Notes: generated from the letters alone by a model not told the origin. Shown: positions 10,440 to 19,240, counted from the stretch's first letter. The stretch: 64,000 bases of DNA from CALSMU01 sp965230225 (GCA_965230225.1 CBDDKM010000003.1:62001-126000), one strand, 5' to 3'. Numbers and translations: made by a program.

Positions 10440-10737
10440 TATAATATAAGTGGTTTCCGATGTGTGTTTCTGAATTGCTAAACGTTCGGTAGGCCTTGTT
10501 ACTGCTGGGAAAATGTCCCATTTTGGGAATCGAAACGATGGGATGCTTTTTGGCTCTGTTTGGTAACTAAGTTCGGTACGAAGGGAAGTTGTGAGTGTAT
10601 GGATCCGGTAAGTGGCCGTACTTTTGAGTCAACGATAAGCAAAATCACCCTTAGATTTTCATAAGCATCGTCAAAAGCAGTTGTAATACTGCACTTACCA
10701 TAAAAGTCGCTCTGTGGTGGAGCGGCTTTCTTTTTTT
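10440..10737 (+). ncRNA. Candidate structured RNA with intrinsic terminator
   Basis: No convincing reading frame fills 10363-10793, but the plus strand has several self-consistent helices. CTTGTTAC (10495-10502) pairs with GTAACTAAG (10563-10571) with one bulged U. GGTAAGTG (10607-10614) pairs exactly with CACTTACC (10692-10699). Inside that helix, CTTTTGA (10621-10627) pairs with TCAAAAG (10671-10677), CGAT (10633-10636) with ATCG (10667-10670) and AAAATC (10641-10646) with GATTTT (10654-10659). A small hairpin at 10677-10692 follows, then a terminator. I do not see the conserved cores of RNase P RNA, tmRNA, SRP RNA, or TPP or cobalamin riboswitches. The 5' end is uncertain because no convincing promoter was found. 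It could instead be an attenuating leader of the downstream M16 gene, but that gene has its own -7 box after the terminator. Confidence 0.5.
10703..10737 (+). terminator. Rho-independent terminator after the candidate RNA
   Basis: A ten-pair stem AAAGTCGCTC / GAGCGGCTTT (one G-U pair) with a seven-base loop is followed by a run of T interrupted by one C. It lies on the plus strand upstream of the M16 peptidase gene, with no protein gene in front of it, so it must end a non-coding transcript. Confidence 0.85.
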
Positions 10738-10781
10738 ACAGGAATCTTACATTTTCTGTCTCTCGAACCATTCTCTTATAC

Positions 10782-10789
10782 TATTTTTG
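10782..10789 (+). promoter_or_regulatory. -7 box of the M16 peptidase gene
   Basis: TATTTTTG matches the Bacteroidota -7 consensus TAnnTTTG. It ends only four bases before the ATG at 10794, so transcription would begin at about the start codon and give a leaderless mRNA. No clear -33 TTG is visible at the right distance. Confidence 0.5.
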
Positions 10790-10793
10790 CAAA

Positions 10794-12038
10794 ATGTCTT
10801 TAAGATCCTATACGCTTAAGAACGGAATAAAGGTCGTTCATCAGTATGCCCCGTCGGTTAATGTGTCGCACTGTGGACTAATATTAGATATTGGGTCGAG
10901 AGACGAAAAAGCCTCGGAACACGGATTAGCTCATTTGATCGAACATTGCTTGTTTAAAGGAACTGAGAAAAGAAAGTCGTTTCATGTATTAAGTAGGCTA
11001 GATGCAGTTGGAGGGGAGTTAAATGCCTATACAACTAAAGAAGAGTTGTGCGTGTATGCATCTTTTATTAATGAATACTACGAAAGAGCAATTGAACTGA
11101 TTAGTGATGTTGTTTTTAATAGTGTTTTTCCGGATAAGGAGATAGAAAAAGAGAAGGAAGTTATTCTCGATGAAATTAATTCTTACGCAGATAGCCACGT
11201 AGAAACACTTTTTGAAGATTTCGAAGGACTGATCTATGGGAATCACTCTTTGTCCAGAACCATATTAGGTACACCGGAAAAGGTAAAGGCCTACACCCGA
11301 AAGGATATTTTGAAATTTTTGGATGAAGTAGTAGATACCAGTAGAATTGTATTTAGTTCAGTGGGTAATATACCTCACGATAAATTTCGGAAATTGGTGG
11401 AGAAACACCTTGAACCAATTCCACAAAAATCAGCTTCCAGAAAAAGAAAAAAGATTGGAACCTTTTCGAAAAGTGATCTAACCATTCAAAAAGAGTCGGT
11501 TCAATCTCACTGGATGTATGGTTGTTCGGCTTATGGTTTGAAGGACGAAAAGAGAAAAGTATTGGTATTGTTATCCAACATTCTGGGAGGAAGTGGAATG
11601 AACAGTAAGCTTAATTTGAATATTAGAGAAAAATACGGGTATACTTATAATATCGAAGCTAATTACTCTCCATTTATAGATACTGGAAATTTCAATATTT
11701 ACTTTAGCTGTGAACCAGGGAATTTAGACCGTGTTAAGTCGTTGGTACATCGGGAACTTAAACAATTAAAGGACGTTCGAATGGGACCTCGACAATTTGA
11801 ACTAGCCAAAAAACAGCTAAAAGGGCATATTGCAATAGGGCAAGATAGTCACTCCAGCTTAATGCTTTCTATAGGGAAAAGTATGATGCATTTCGACGAA
11901 GTGGAGAGTCTCGAAAGTGTTTACCAAAGAATAGATGGAATTACTTCTTCGGACCTGTTAGAAGTGGCTAATGAGATTTTAGATGAATCTAAGTTTTCAT
12001 CCTTAACCTTTGTCCCTTCAGATAAAATGTTGGATTAA
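10794..12038 (+). CDS. M16 family zinc metallopeptidase (processing-peptidase-like)
   Basis: A single-unit 414-residue M16 (insulinase/pitrilysin) protein. The inverted zinc motif HLIEH is at residues 47-51, and the third ligand is probably Glu127 in EVILDEINSY, about 76 residues later as usual for the family. Residues ~1-190 are the catalytic half and ~195-400 the inactive-type half. No signal peptide is visible, so it is probably cytoplasmic. The size fits the M16B subgroup (YmxG/PqqF-like). It converges on a small gene whose stop lies one base beyond its own. The physiological substrate cannot be read from sequence. Confidence 0.93.
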   Translation: MSLRSYTLKNGIKVVHQYAPSVNVSHCGLILDIGSRDEKASEHGLAHLIEHCLFKGTEKRKSFHVLSRLDAVGGELNAYTTKEELCVYASFINEYYERAIELISDVVFNSVFPDKEIEKEKEVILDEINSYADSHVETLFEDFEGLIYGNHSLSRTILGTPEKVKAYTRKDILKFLDEVVDTSRIVFSSVGNIPHDKFRKLVEKHLEPIPQKSASRKRKKIGTFSKSDLTIQKESVQSHWMYGCSAYGLKDEKRKVLVLLSNILGGSGMNSKLNLNIREKYGYTYNIEANYSPFIDTGNFNIYFSCEPGNLDRVKSLVHRELKQLKDVRMGPRQFELAKKQLKGHIAIGQDSHSSLMLSIGKSMMHFDEVESLESVYQRIDGITSSDLLEVANEILDESKFSSLTFVPSDKMLD

Positions 12039-12039
12039 T

Positions 12040-12438
12040 TTATTCCGTATTCATTTGATCTATTAGTTCCATGCAATTCATGAATGTGTGGTATTCATGA
12101 TTATACATAACAATTGCAGAAGGCTTTTCCACCATGCTAAGAGGTTCCTCATTCATAGATTCCACTAACCCAACATCAAATCTATAGAATAGGTGTCTTT
12201 CCTGATTAGGAGTCCAAGTATCAATTTCGATGCTTTTGGATTGGTAATGATTTTTATGAAAAACTATTTGATAGAACGAATTAAAATCTAGTTTGAAGCA
12301 GAAAAAACCATCGCTGTCGGTTATGGCTGCCTGAACTAGTTTATCTTTTTCAAATAATTGTATTTCAACTTTATCAGGAATTCCTACTTGAGTTCTAACT
12401 GATCCTTGTATGAGTAATTTCGGGTTTTTAGTGTTCAT
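12040..12438 (-). CDS. Small protein with carboxypeptidase-regulatory-like fold
   Basis: 132 residues without a signal peptide. Residues ~8-75 (LLIQGSVRTQ, ITDSDGFFCF) resemble the beta-sandwich of carboxypeptidase regulatory-like or CNA-B type domains, common in Bacteroidota surface proteins. The rest has no recognised motif. A box TATCTTT abuts the ATG, so the transcript could be leaderless or the true promoter could lie elsewhere. Function unknown; convergent with the M16 peptidase gene. Confidence 0.65.
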   Translation of the reverse strand: MNTKNPKLLIQGSVRTQVGIPDKVEIQLFEKDKLVQAAITDSDGFFCFKLDFNSFYQIVFHKNHYQSKSIEIDTWTPNQERHLFYRFDVGLVESMNEEPLSMVEKPSAIVMYNHEYHTFMNCMELIDQMNTE

Positions 12439-12599
12439 AAAGATATGTTTGCCTCTCCTTTTTCAATTTTTATTCCATAAGGCTTAATTATCACTAAATC
12501 AGGTTGTTGGTGGTTTTGTAGGGGAGTGGAGTTTCCCCGTAGGAAATTAGTTTTCCCAGAATGGGACAACTTTCATTAATTTCGAACCAAAATTAACAG

Positions 12600-13241
12600 A
12601 TGAACTTTTTACCAGAAGATATAGACAAGTATGCAGTAGAGCATAGCAATAAAGAGAGTCAATTATTATACGACTTAAATCGTCAAACACACATTCAAGT
12701 GTTACAACCAAGAATGCTATCTGGACATTTACAAGGTAGGATTTTGAGCATGTTTAGCCACATGATTAAGCCCTCTAATGTATTGGAAATAGGAACTTAT
12801 ACCGGATACAGTGCTTTGTGTATTGCCGAAGGAGTTGCCGAAGGAGGTAAGTTGATAACAATCGACAAAAACGAAGAGTTAGAGGAGTTTACAAGGTCAT
12901 ACTTTGAACAGTCTAACCACAGAGACACGATTGACTTTCGAGTAGGAGATGCTATGGAGATTATCCCACAATTAGAAGAGGAGTTTGATTTAGTTTTTAT
13001 CGATGCCGATAAACCAAATTATTCCAACTATTTTGATTTGGTGATTGATAAGGTAAAACAAGGTGGATTTATTATTGCCGATAACGTTCTTTGGAGTGGG
13101 AAAGTGGTGAAACCAATTGAGGAAAGAGATATGGAGACCAAATCGATTGTTGAGTACAATAAAAAGATTCAGGAAGACGATAGGGTAGAGAATGTCTTAA
13201 TGCCGGTTAGGGATGGGTTAATGGTGGCAAGAAAGCTCTAG
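12600..13241 (+). CDS. SAM-dependent O-methyltransferase (caffeoyl-CoA OMT family)
   Basis: 213 residues matching the Methyltransf_3/24 family. The SAM-binding glycine motif is VLEIGTYTGYSAL (about 60-72), followed by ITIDKNEELEEF and the metal/substrate segment FDLVFIDADKPNY. The closing motifs IIADNVLWSGKV are typical of cation-dependent small-molecule O-methyltransferases. The acceptor is not evident. Monocistronic: the next gene is convergent with one base between the stops. A near-consensus -7 box (TAATTTCG) lies about 15 bases before the ATG. Confidence 0.92.
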   Translation: MNFLPEDIDKYAVEHSNKESQLLYDLNRQTHIQVLQPRMLSGHLQGRILSMFSHMIKPSNVLEIGTYTGYSALCIAEGVAEGGKLITIDKNEELEEFTRSYFEQSNHRDTIDFRVGDAMEIIPQLEEEFDLVFIDADKPNYSNYFDLVIDKVKQGGFIIADNVLWSGKVVKPIEERDMETKSIVEYNKKIQEDDRVENVLMPVRDGLMVARKL

Positions 13242-13242
13242 T

Positions 13243-14940
13243 TTACTCAAACTTAATTGCCTTAACTGGCGAAATTCTGGTTACCATATAGGAAGGAAGA
13301 ATCAGGGCTAAAAAGCAGATGATAAAAGCTCCTATATTAACCAATAGAATAGGGAGAATATCAAAGTTCATTGGAACTACATTAACATAGTAGTTTTCAG
13401 GTGGTAATTGTATGATTTGAAACTGATTTTGGAGAAGAATGATTGCCAAAGCCAGTGCATTTCCAAGGATGATACCTCTTGTGATCAAATATCCTCCGTT
13501 GTAAAGAAAGATTTTTCTTATACTCCAATCATTACCCCCTAACGATTTAAGAATACCAATCATTTGAGTTCGTTCAAGAATCAGAACCAATAGAGCGGAT
13601 GTCATATTAATAATGGCAACTAAAATCATCAAAACAATGATGATGTAAACATTCATGTCCAGCATGTTAAGCCAATTAAAAATTTCTTCGTTTCGTTCTA
13701 TAATAGTAGAGACATTAAATTCGTGGGAGGTATGTTTTTGGGCAATGTCGGAGGCATCTTCCAGATCTTTATAGTCATTAAGAAGAACTTCGAATCCACC
13801 TACATAGTACTTAGAGCTACCGCCACTAGTTCTGAGTTTGGTGGTGATCTTATTTCCGTTAAATGTGTATACCAGAGAACCATCGTCCATAGATTCAAAA
13901 TCCACGAACATATCTTCTTCTTCACAATAGCAATTGGTGTCATTAACACTTTCTACATTAATGGTAAGCCATGCGGTATCAGCAATAGAAGCTTCTTCAA
14001 TTGGTTCCAGATAGCTGTAAGACTCAAAGTCGTTGGCAACCAGTTTGATAACTGTGTCTTTTATAGGGCAAAATGGTATTTCGAACGTTTCACTATAGCT
14101 TCCTCCGTTCCAGCTGCAACGATGGTTTTCGTTACCTCCAGTTACTCGAGCTTCAATATAGAGCATACTATCCTTACATTCATCTCTTAGGAATAGACTT
14201 GCTGTGATTCCCCAGTTATTTAATTTCCTGATGTGGTTAATGTCTATGATTGCAAATTGCTTATCAAAGTCCTCCATTCCGGTTTCATAGATACCAGATA
14301 CTATTAGGTTTCTTTGCTTTGGTCCATCTTCTTTCACAAAGAAAGTTGAGACCTTATCATTAACTTTTAGCTTTAGCTTATTAGCAATGTATCTGGAAAC
14401 CAATATGCTATCTGAAGTAGTAGAGTCTGTATAACCTGGTATTCGTCCGCCATCTTCGATAAGGTTGTCTTGAAAAAATGTGGCATCAAACTCCTTGTCT
14501 ACTCCCTTAAATATTATTCCGAGTATGTCTTGCTGAAAATCCTCTATACCTTTAGGTTTTCTGGACTGGATAATAGCTGGTTTATAAGCAAAACTTTGCA
14601 CGTGATACACTTGATCTTCAGCCAGAATATCATCAAGGAAAGGCTGACTAGATAATATAGGTGTAGATTCGAACGAAGAATTGTTGTACTCTCCGGTAAT
14701 TTGAATATGTGAGCCAAATCCAATTACTTTATCTCTAATTTCTTGTTGAAACCCTGAAGCAATTGAAATTGAGAGGATCATTACTGCTATCCCCAAAGTA
14801 ATTCCTATAATTGCAAGAGAAACAATTGGTTTGGAGATCTTTTTAGAAGAAGAACCTCCTTTTAGCATGCGTTTTGCTATGTAATGCTCAGTATTCAAGT
14901 CGGATTGTAATCGAAATACAAGTTTAAGAAAGATTTTCAT
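13243..14940 (-). CDS. LolC/LolE-type lipoprotein-releasing permease with enlarged periplasmic domain
   Basis: FtsX/MacB_PCD-type permease with four membrane segments: one near residues 38-63, and three between ~430 and 560. The sequence around the first (AKRMLKGG, GITLGIAVMILS) and ERTQMIGILKSLGG are typical of Bacteroidota Lol permeases that hand outer-membrane lipoproteins to LolA. At 565 residues it is ~150 longer than usual. The excess is an insertion at about 246-378 with five Cys (255, 275, 291, 337, 339). The ATG at 14940 is three bases from the divergent NamZ start; a TTG at 14898 would start the protein as (M)NTEHYIAKR, closer to the family N-terminus. The ATPase partner is not in the window. 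Confidence 0.85.
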   Translation of the reverse strand: MKIFLKLVFRLQSDLNTEHYIAKRMLKGGSSSKKISKPIVSLAIIGITLGIAVMILSISIASGFQQEIRDKVIGFGSHIQITGEYNNSSFESTPILSSQPFLDDILAEDQVYHVQSFAYKPAIIQSRKPKGIEDFQQDILGIIFKGVDKEFDATFFQDNLIEDGGRIPGYTDSTTSDSILVSRYIANKLKLKVNDKVSTFFVKEDGPKQRNLIVSGIYETGMEDFDKQFAIIDINHIRKLNNWGITASLFLRDECKDSMLYIEARVTGGNENHRCSWNGGSYSETFEIPFCPIKDTVIKLVANDFESYSYLEPIEEASIADTAWLTINVESVNDTNCYCEEEDMFVDFESMDDGSLVYTFNGNKITTKLRTSGGSSKYYVGGFEVLLNDYKDLEDASDIAQKHTSHEFNVSTIIERNEEIFNWLNMLDMNVYIIIVLMILVAIINMTSALLVLILERTQMIGILKSLGGNDWSIRKIFLYNGGYLITRGIILGNALALAIILLQNQFQIIQLPPENYYVNVVPMNFDILPILLVNIGAFIICFLALILPSYMVTRISPVKAIKFE

Positions 14941-14943
14941 CTT

Positions 14944-16179
14944 ATGTTAAGAAGAAGTAACCATATAAAGTCAATTAGGAAGAAGAATTTAAATTCGAGC
15001 CTATTTTTGGTGGTTTTAAGTCAGTTTTTTCTGCTAAGTACTACTATTGCTCAGTATAAAACTTCCATTGTTGTAGGTGCAGAAAGAACCTCGGTTTACC
15101 TGCCAAAGATTGAAGGAAAAAGGGTGGCCATAGTCGGTAACCAAACATCCATGGTAAAAGATGTTCATTTGGTAGATACCCTATTGAGCTTAGGAGTTGA
15201 GGTAAAAAAAGTATTTGCACCGGAGCATGGATTTAGAGGAGTAGCAGATGCTGGGGAAAAGGTTTCTGATGGTAAAGATGTGAAAACAGGTTTACCCATT
15301 TTATCGCTATATGGAAAGAAAAATAGAAAGCCTTCGGCAGAGATATTAGCCGATGTTGATGTTATCATATTTGACATTCAGGATGTGGGAGCCAGATTTT
15401 ATACCTACATCAGTACCATGCATTATGTAATGGAGGCTTGCGCGGAGCAGAAGAAAAAAATAATGGTGCTGGATCGGCCAAACCCAAATGGGTTTTATGT
15501 GGATGGCCCTGTTCTTAAAAAAGAAAATTCATCTTTTATCGGGTTACATGAAGTGCCTGTGGTACACGGTATGACTATTGGTGAATATGCTCAAATGATA
15601 AACGGAGAGAAATGGTTAGAGAATGGCCTGATCTGTGATTTGGAAGTGATAAAGTGTGAGGATTATGAGCACAAAGATTTTTATGAACTTCCGGTAAAAC
15701 CTTCGCCTAATTTACCAAACATGGCGAGTATCTATTTGTACCCTTCGCTTTGCTTTTTTGAAGGAACCAATGTAAGTGTAGGAAGGGGAACTAAAACTCC
15801 GTTTCAGATATTTGGCTCACCGGATGTAACTCCAAAAGAGTACTCTTTTATACCAAGGCCAATGCCGGGAGCAAAGCACCCAAAAAATGAAGGTGAAACG
15901 TGTTATGGCTATGATTTACAAACTTTTGGATTTGAGTACATGAGAAATTATGGAAGGGTGTATTTGTTTTGGGTGGTTGCCATGTATCAGGATTCGAAAA
16001 ACAAAAGTGATTTTTTTAGAAAAGATGGCTTTTTTAGATTACTAACCGGTGATCGAGAAATAAGAAAGATGATCGAAGCAGGAACAGATGCAGATACCAT
16101 CTGGAAGTCTTTCCAACCGGAGGTGGAAGATTTTAAAAAGGTTAGAAAGAAATATTTATTGTACCCGGATTTTGAATAA
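14944..16179 (+). CDS. namZ: NamZ-like exo-beta-N-acetylmuramidase (DUF1343), exported
   Basis: 411 residues with a signal peptide (hydrophobic LFLVVLSQFFLLS, cleavage probably after STTIA). The DUF1343 hallmarks are all present: APEHGFRG, DIQDVGARFYTYISTM, LDRPNPNG, GMTIGEYA, PSPNLPN and EGTNVSVGRGT. Characterised members (NamZ of Bacillus subtilis and of Tannerella forsythia) release terminal MurNAc from peptidoglycan fragments, so a role in wall recycling or scavenging is likely. It is divergent from the Lol permease gene with three bases between the ATGs; its promoter must lie inside that gene unless a start is misplaced. A strong bidirectional terminator follows. Confidence 0.87.
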   Translation: MLRRSNHIKSIRKKNLNSSLFLVVLSQFFLLSTTIAQYKTSIVVGAERTSVYLPKIEGKRVAIVGNQTSMVKDVHLVDTLLSLGVEVKKVFAPEHGFRGVADAGEKVSDGKDVKTGLPILSLYGKKNRKPSAEILADVDVIIFDIQDVGARFYTYISTMHYVMEACAEQKKKIMVLDRPNPNGFYVDGPVLKKENSSFIGLHEVPVVHGMTIGEYAQMINGEKWLENGLICDLEVIKCEDYEHKDFYELPVKPSPNLPNMASIYLYPSLCFFEGTNVSVGRGTKTPFQIFGSPDVTPKEYSFIPRPMPGAKHPKNEGETCYGYDLQTFGFEYMRNYGRVYLFWVVAMYQDSKNKSDFFRKDGFFRLLTGDREIRKMIEAGTDADTIWKSFQPEVEDFKKVRKKYLLYPDFE

Positions 16180-16180
16180 G

Positions 16181-16220
16181 AAAAAAGGCCTCCTGACTCA
16201 GCGTCAGGAGGCCTTTTTTT
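16181..16220. terminator. Bidirectional terminator between namZ and lipoprotein gene
   Basis: A perfect stem GGCCTCCTGAC / GTCAGGAGGCC with a five-base loop, flanked by six A on the left and seven T on the right, so it can serve both convergent genes. Confidence 0.93.
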
Positions 16221-16872
16221 ATTCCGCAATATGATAGTCGATAAGTCGCCTTTCGGTGTGTCCACATCCCAGCTGAGAAGTGTACGCGAAAGCAACTTTT
16301 ACGAGTCCAATTCCCGGGACAAACCATTTTGAAGGGAGTAGATATTCGTCTTGGTTTAGACATCCAAAATTACTGTTTCTGGTAACTTTAAGGGTAGAAA
16401 TGTATGCATCAAAAGTTCCTGCAGGAACCGTTGTAGAAGTTACCTGTGGATTTAGAGAATAGCTAATGGCATAACCTCCTCCAATGTCTCCCTGACTATA
16501 AGCGGGAGTATAATAAGAAGGAACATTTTTAATTACACCGGTTGAACTTACCAGAAAACCAGAAGAGTCTCTGTAATAAGATATTTCATAGTTGTTCATA
16601 GAGAAATGTCGCTCTTTGAATATTTTATACTCAACTCCGTTGATCATAGTGTCTCCTAGAATAAATGTAGTATCTGGTGTTGTATTAATTTGGTTCTCAA
16701 AAGCCGAAGTATCTGAAACCTGGTACCAGTCATATACCCAATAAGTGCCTGGAGTTAATGGGTAATTGATTGCAGTAGAGTCTTCACATGGAACTGGTTC
16801 CGGGGTCTTTTTACAGGCAGCAATGGAAGTTAATAGTACCACTCCACCAATAAAAAATGCTTGATTTTTCAT
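16219..16872 (-). CDS. Predicted lipoprotein of unknown function
   Basis: 217 residues. The N-terminus is a type II signal peptide with lipobox SIAAC, cleaved before Cys20. The mature part starts KKTPEPVPC and contains Trp/Tyr-rich beta segments (TPGTYWVYDWYQ) frequent in Bacteroidota lipoproteins. No catalytic motif is seen. The stop codon lies in the T tract of the shared terminator. It is divergent from the DUF5916 gene. Confidence 0.7.
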   Translation of the reverse strand: MKNQAFFIGGVVLLTSIAACKKTPEPVPCEDSTAINYPLTPGTYWVYDWYQVSDTSAFENQINTTPDTTFILGDTMINGVEYKIFKERHFSMNNYEISYYRDSSGFLVSSTGVIKNVPSYYTPAYSQGDIGGGYAISYSLNPQVTSTTVPAGTFDAYISTLKVTRNSNFGCLNQDEYLLPSKWFVPGIGLVKVAFAYTSQLGCGHTERRLIDYHIAE

Positions 16873-17003
16873 CTAATTGTTTTATTTGGTTAAGTAGAAT
16901 TTCGCTATACGCTGCAAGTGGATACGGGGTAAACGGATGCATTTATGGAATATTGTGGATTACCGCTTATGTAAAATTAGTTGTTGTAACATGGAATGGA
17001 GTG

Positions 17004-17032
17004 TTGATGCGTGTCTTTTTAAAGTATATTTG
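17004..17032 (+). promoter_or_regulatory. Bacteroidota-type promoter of the DUF5916 gene
   Basis: TTG (17004-17006), an 18-base spacer and TATATTTG (17025-17032): a full match to the -33/-7 consensus of the Bacteroidota primary sigma factor. Transcription should start near 17036, which excludes in-frame start codons upstream and points to the TTG at 17051. Confidence 0.75.
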
Positions 17033-17050
17033 TGCTTCCAAAATACACCA

Positions 17051-19240
17051 TTGAGACTATTTTTATTCATAATTAGTTTAATTCTGACTGGGAATTTGAC
17101 AAGTCAGGATAGAAGATCTATTCACATCGAAAAAACTGAAGTTTCCATTGAATTGGATGGGGAACTAAACGAAGCATGCTGGGAAAAGGCAGAAAAAGCG
17201 GAAGGCTTTTATCAGAATTATCCTTCTGATACCTCCATGGCAGAGGTGAAAACAGTAGCGATGGTTACCTATGATGATGAGTACTTATATGTAGGAGCAA
17301 TATGCTACGATGATCATCCAGATCAAAAATATGTGGTACAATCTCTAAGAAGGGACTTTTCTTATCCAATTAGCGATGCTTTTGCCATATTTATTGACCC
17401 TTTCAACGATAGAACCAATGGTTTTAGTTTTGCGGTTAATCCTCTGGGGGCGCAAAGGGAAGGATCGTTGCAATCGGGAGGTGGATTTGGAGTAAGTACT
17501 GCATGGGATAACAAGTGGTTTTCTGAGGTAAAGCACCACGACTACGGTTGGGTGGTGGAAATGAAAATACCATTTAAAACACTACGTTATAACAGCGATC
17601 TTGAAAGTTGGGGAATTAATTTTTCCAGAAACGATCTAAAGGTAAACGAAAACTCTTCCTGGTCCAGAGTGCCTAGAGCCTATAACATTGCCACTTTAGC
17701 ATTTACTGGTGATATGATTTGGGATAAAAGCCCACCTAAAGCAGGTGCAAACGTGTCATTAATTCCTTATGCTTTTGGAGGTGTTTATGCCGATTATGAA
17801 AATGGAACGAGTAATATAAAAACGAATATTGGTGGAGATGCTAAAATTGCAGTTACTTCCTCTTTAAATTTGGACCTTACCATCAATCCAGATTTTTCGC
17901 AGGTGGATGTAGATGCTCAGGTAACTAACCTATCCAGGTTTAGCTTGTTTTTCCCAGAAAGAAGACAATTTTTTATCGAGAACGATGACCTTTTTGGTCA
18001 GTTTGGGTTTAGTAAAATCCGTCCTTTCTTTTCTAGAAGAATTGGATTGGAATCAGGACAGCAAGTACCAATCATTGCAGGAGCCAGGTTGAGTGGTAAA
18101 CTGAATGAAGATTGGAGGGTTGGAGTGATGAATATGCAAACGGAAGGGATGGGAAGTTTAGGGCTTGATCCTCAAAACTATTCTGTGGGAGTATTTCAAA
18201 GAAAGGTAGGGGTTAGGTCTTATTTTGGAGGTATTATGGTTAACCGACAAGGGTTTGACGATCGAACGGTTGATTATTCTGATTACAATCGTGTATTTGG
18301 TATCGACTTTAATCTAGCATCTGAAGACAATATGAAGCGAGGAAAGGCTTTCTATCACAGAAGCTTTTCACCCGGTAAAGAAGATCAGGCTCATGCTGTA
18401 TGGTTTATGTACAACAGCGAAGCTATTTCGGCTCATTGGAATCATGAGTATGTTGGTAAAGACTACAGAGCAGATGTTGGTTTTGTACCGCGAATTACCC
18501 AATATAATTCGGAGTTAGGTGAGTATGTTTACAGCTCTTATTGGCGATTGGAACCATCGTTTTCTTATCGATTTTACCCAAAAAACGAAAAGATCGTAAA
18601 CTATCAGCCTACTGTATACTTAAGTGAATACATGAATAGTGATTTTAAAACCAATGAGCGATTGTTATCTGGAGCTTTCAGGATTAATTTTACGGATAAA
18701 AGTCAGGCAGAAGCTAAGTTCATTCATAACGAAGTTCTTCTTCCTTTTAATACGGATATTACCTTTTCCGGGAATTCTCTTCTGGATTCAGGTTATTATC
18801 ACTTTAATAACCTGAAATTGAGTTATACCTCTACTAAAATCAAATTGTTGAGCTATTCTGCAAGTTTTGATTATGGACAATACTACGTTGGAGAGAAACT
18901 CACTCTTGGTGGAGATATTGCATATCGTATTCAGCCATGGGGGAGTATTTCAGTTGGGCTTCAACAAAACGATATTAGAATGCCAGAAGGGTTCAATGAT
19001 GTTTCGTTAACACTGGTTAGATCGAGAATTGACCTTTCCTTTACTAAGAAACTGTTTTTTACCACTTTTGTTCAGTACAATACTCAAATATCAAACATCA
19101 ATATTAACGCCAGGTTCCAGTATCGATTTAAGCCAATGAGTGATCTGTTTATTGTATATACAGACAACTACAACTCCAATATTTTTGGAATTAAAAACAG
19201 AGCTTTGGTGGTTAAATTTGTCTATTGGCTAAACCTTTAG
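17051..19240 (+). CDS. DUF5916 outer-membrane protein with CBM9-like domain
   Basis: An ATG at 16937 is in frame, but the promoter lies downstream of it and the first 38 residues look like translated non-coding DNA. Starting at TTG 17051 gives a clean signal peptide (RLFLFIISLILTG, cleavage near LTSQ) and a 729-residue protein. Mature residues ~10-200 are a carbohydrate-binding family 9-like domain (IELDGELNEACW). The rest matches DUF5916, a predicted outer-membrane beta barrel (DLTINPDFSQVDVD, FFPERRQFFIEN) ending in an aromatic-rich strand. Members are common in marine Bacteroidota and often sit near polysaccharide or peptide degradation genes; the substrate is unknown. Single gene. Confidence 0.85.
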   Translation: MRLFLFIISLILTGNLTSQDRRSIHIEKTEVSIELDGELNEACWEKAEKAEGFYQNYPSDTSMAEVKTVAMVTYDDEYLYVGAICYDDHPDQKYVVQSLRRDFSYPISDAFAIFIDPFNDRTNGFSFAVNPLGAQREGSLQSGGGFGVSTAWDNKWFSEVKHHDYGWVVEMKIPFKTLRYNSDLESWGINFSRNDLKVNENSSWSRVPRAYNIATLAFTGDMIWDKSPPKAGANVSLIPYAFGGVYADYENGTSNIKTNIGGDAKIAVTSSLNLDLTINPDFSQVDVDAQVTNLSRFSLFFPERRQFFIENDDLFGQFGFSKIRPFFSRRIGLESGQQVPIIAGARLSGKLNEDWRVGVMNMQTEGMGSLGLDPQNYSVGVFQRKVGVRSYFGGIMVNRQGFDDRTVDYSDYNRVFGIDFNLASEDNMKRGKAFYHRSFSPGKEDQAHAVWFMYNSEAISAHWNHEYVGKDYRADVGFVPRITQYNSELGEYVYSSYWRLEPSFSYRFYPKNEKIVNYQPTVYLSEYMNSDFKTNERLLSGAFRINFTDKSQAEAKFIHNEVLLPFNTDITFSGNSLLDSGYYHFNNLKLSYTSTKIKLLSYSASFDYGQYYVGEKLTLGGDIAYRIQPWGSISVGLQQNDIRMPEGFNDVSLTLVRSRIDLSFTKKLFFTTFVQYNTQISNININARFQYRFKPMSDLFIVYTDNYNSNIFGIKNRALVVKFVYWLNL

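Noticed and set aside
10570..10700. Cobalamin or TPP riboswitch in the gene-free region
   Set aside because: No B12 box, no CTGAGA core and no characteristic joining regions; the helices found do not match either fold.
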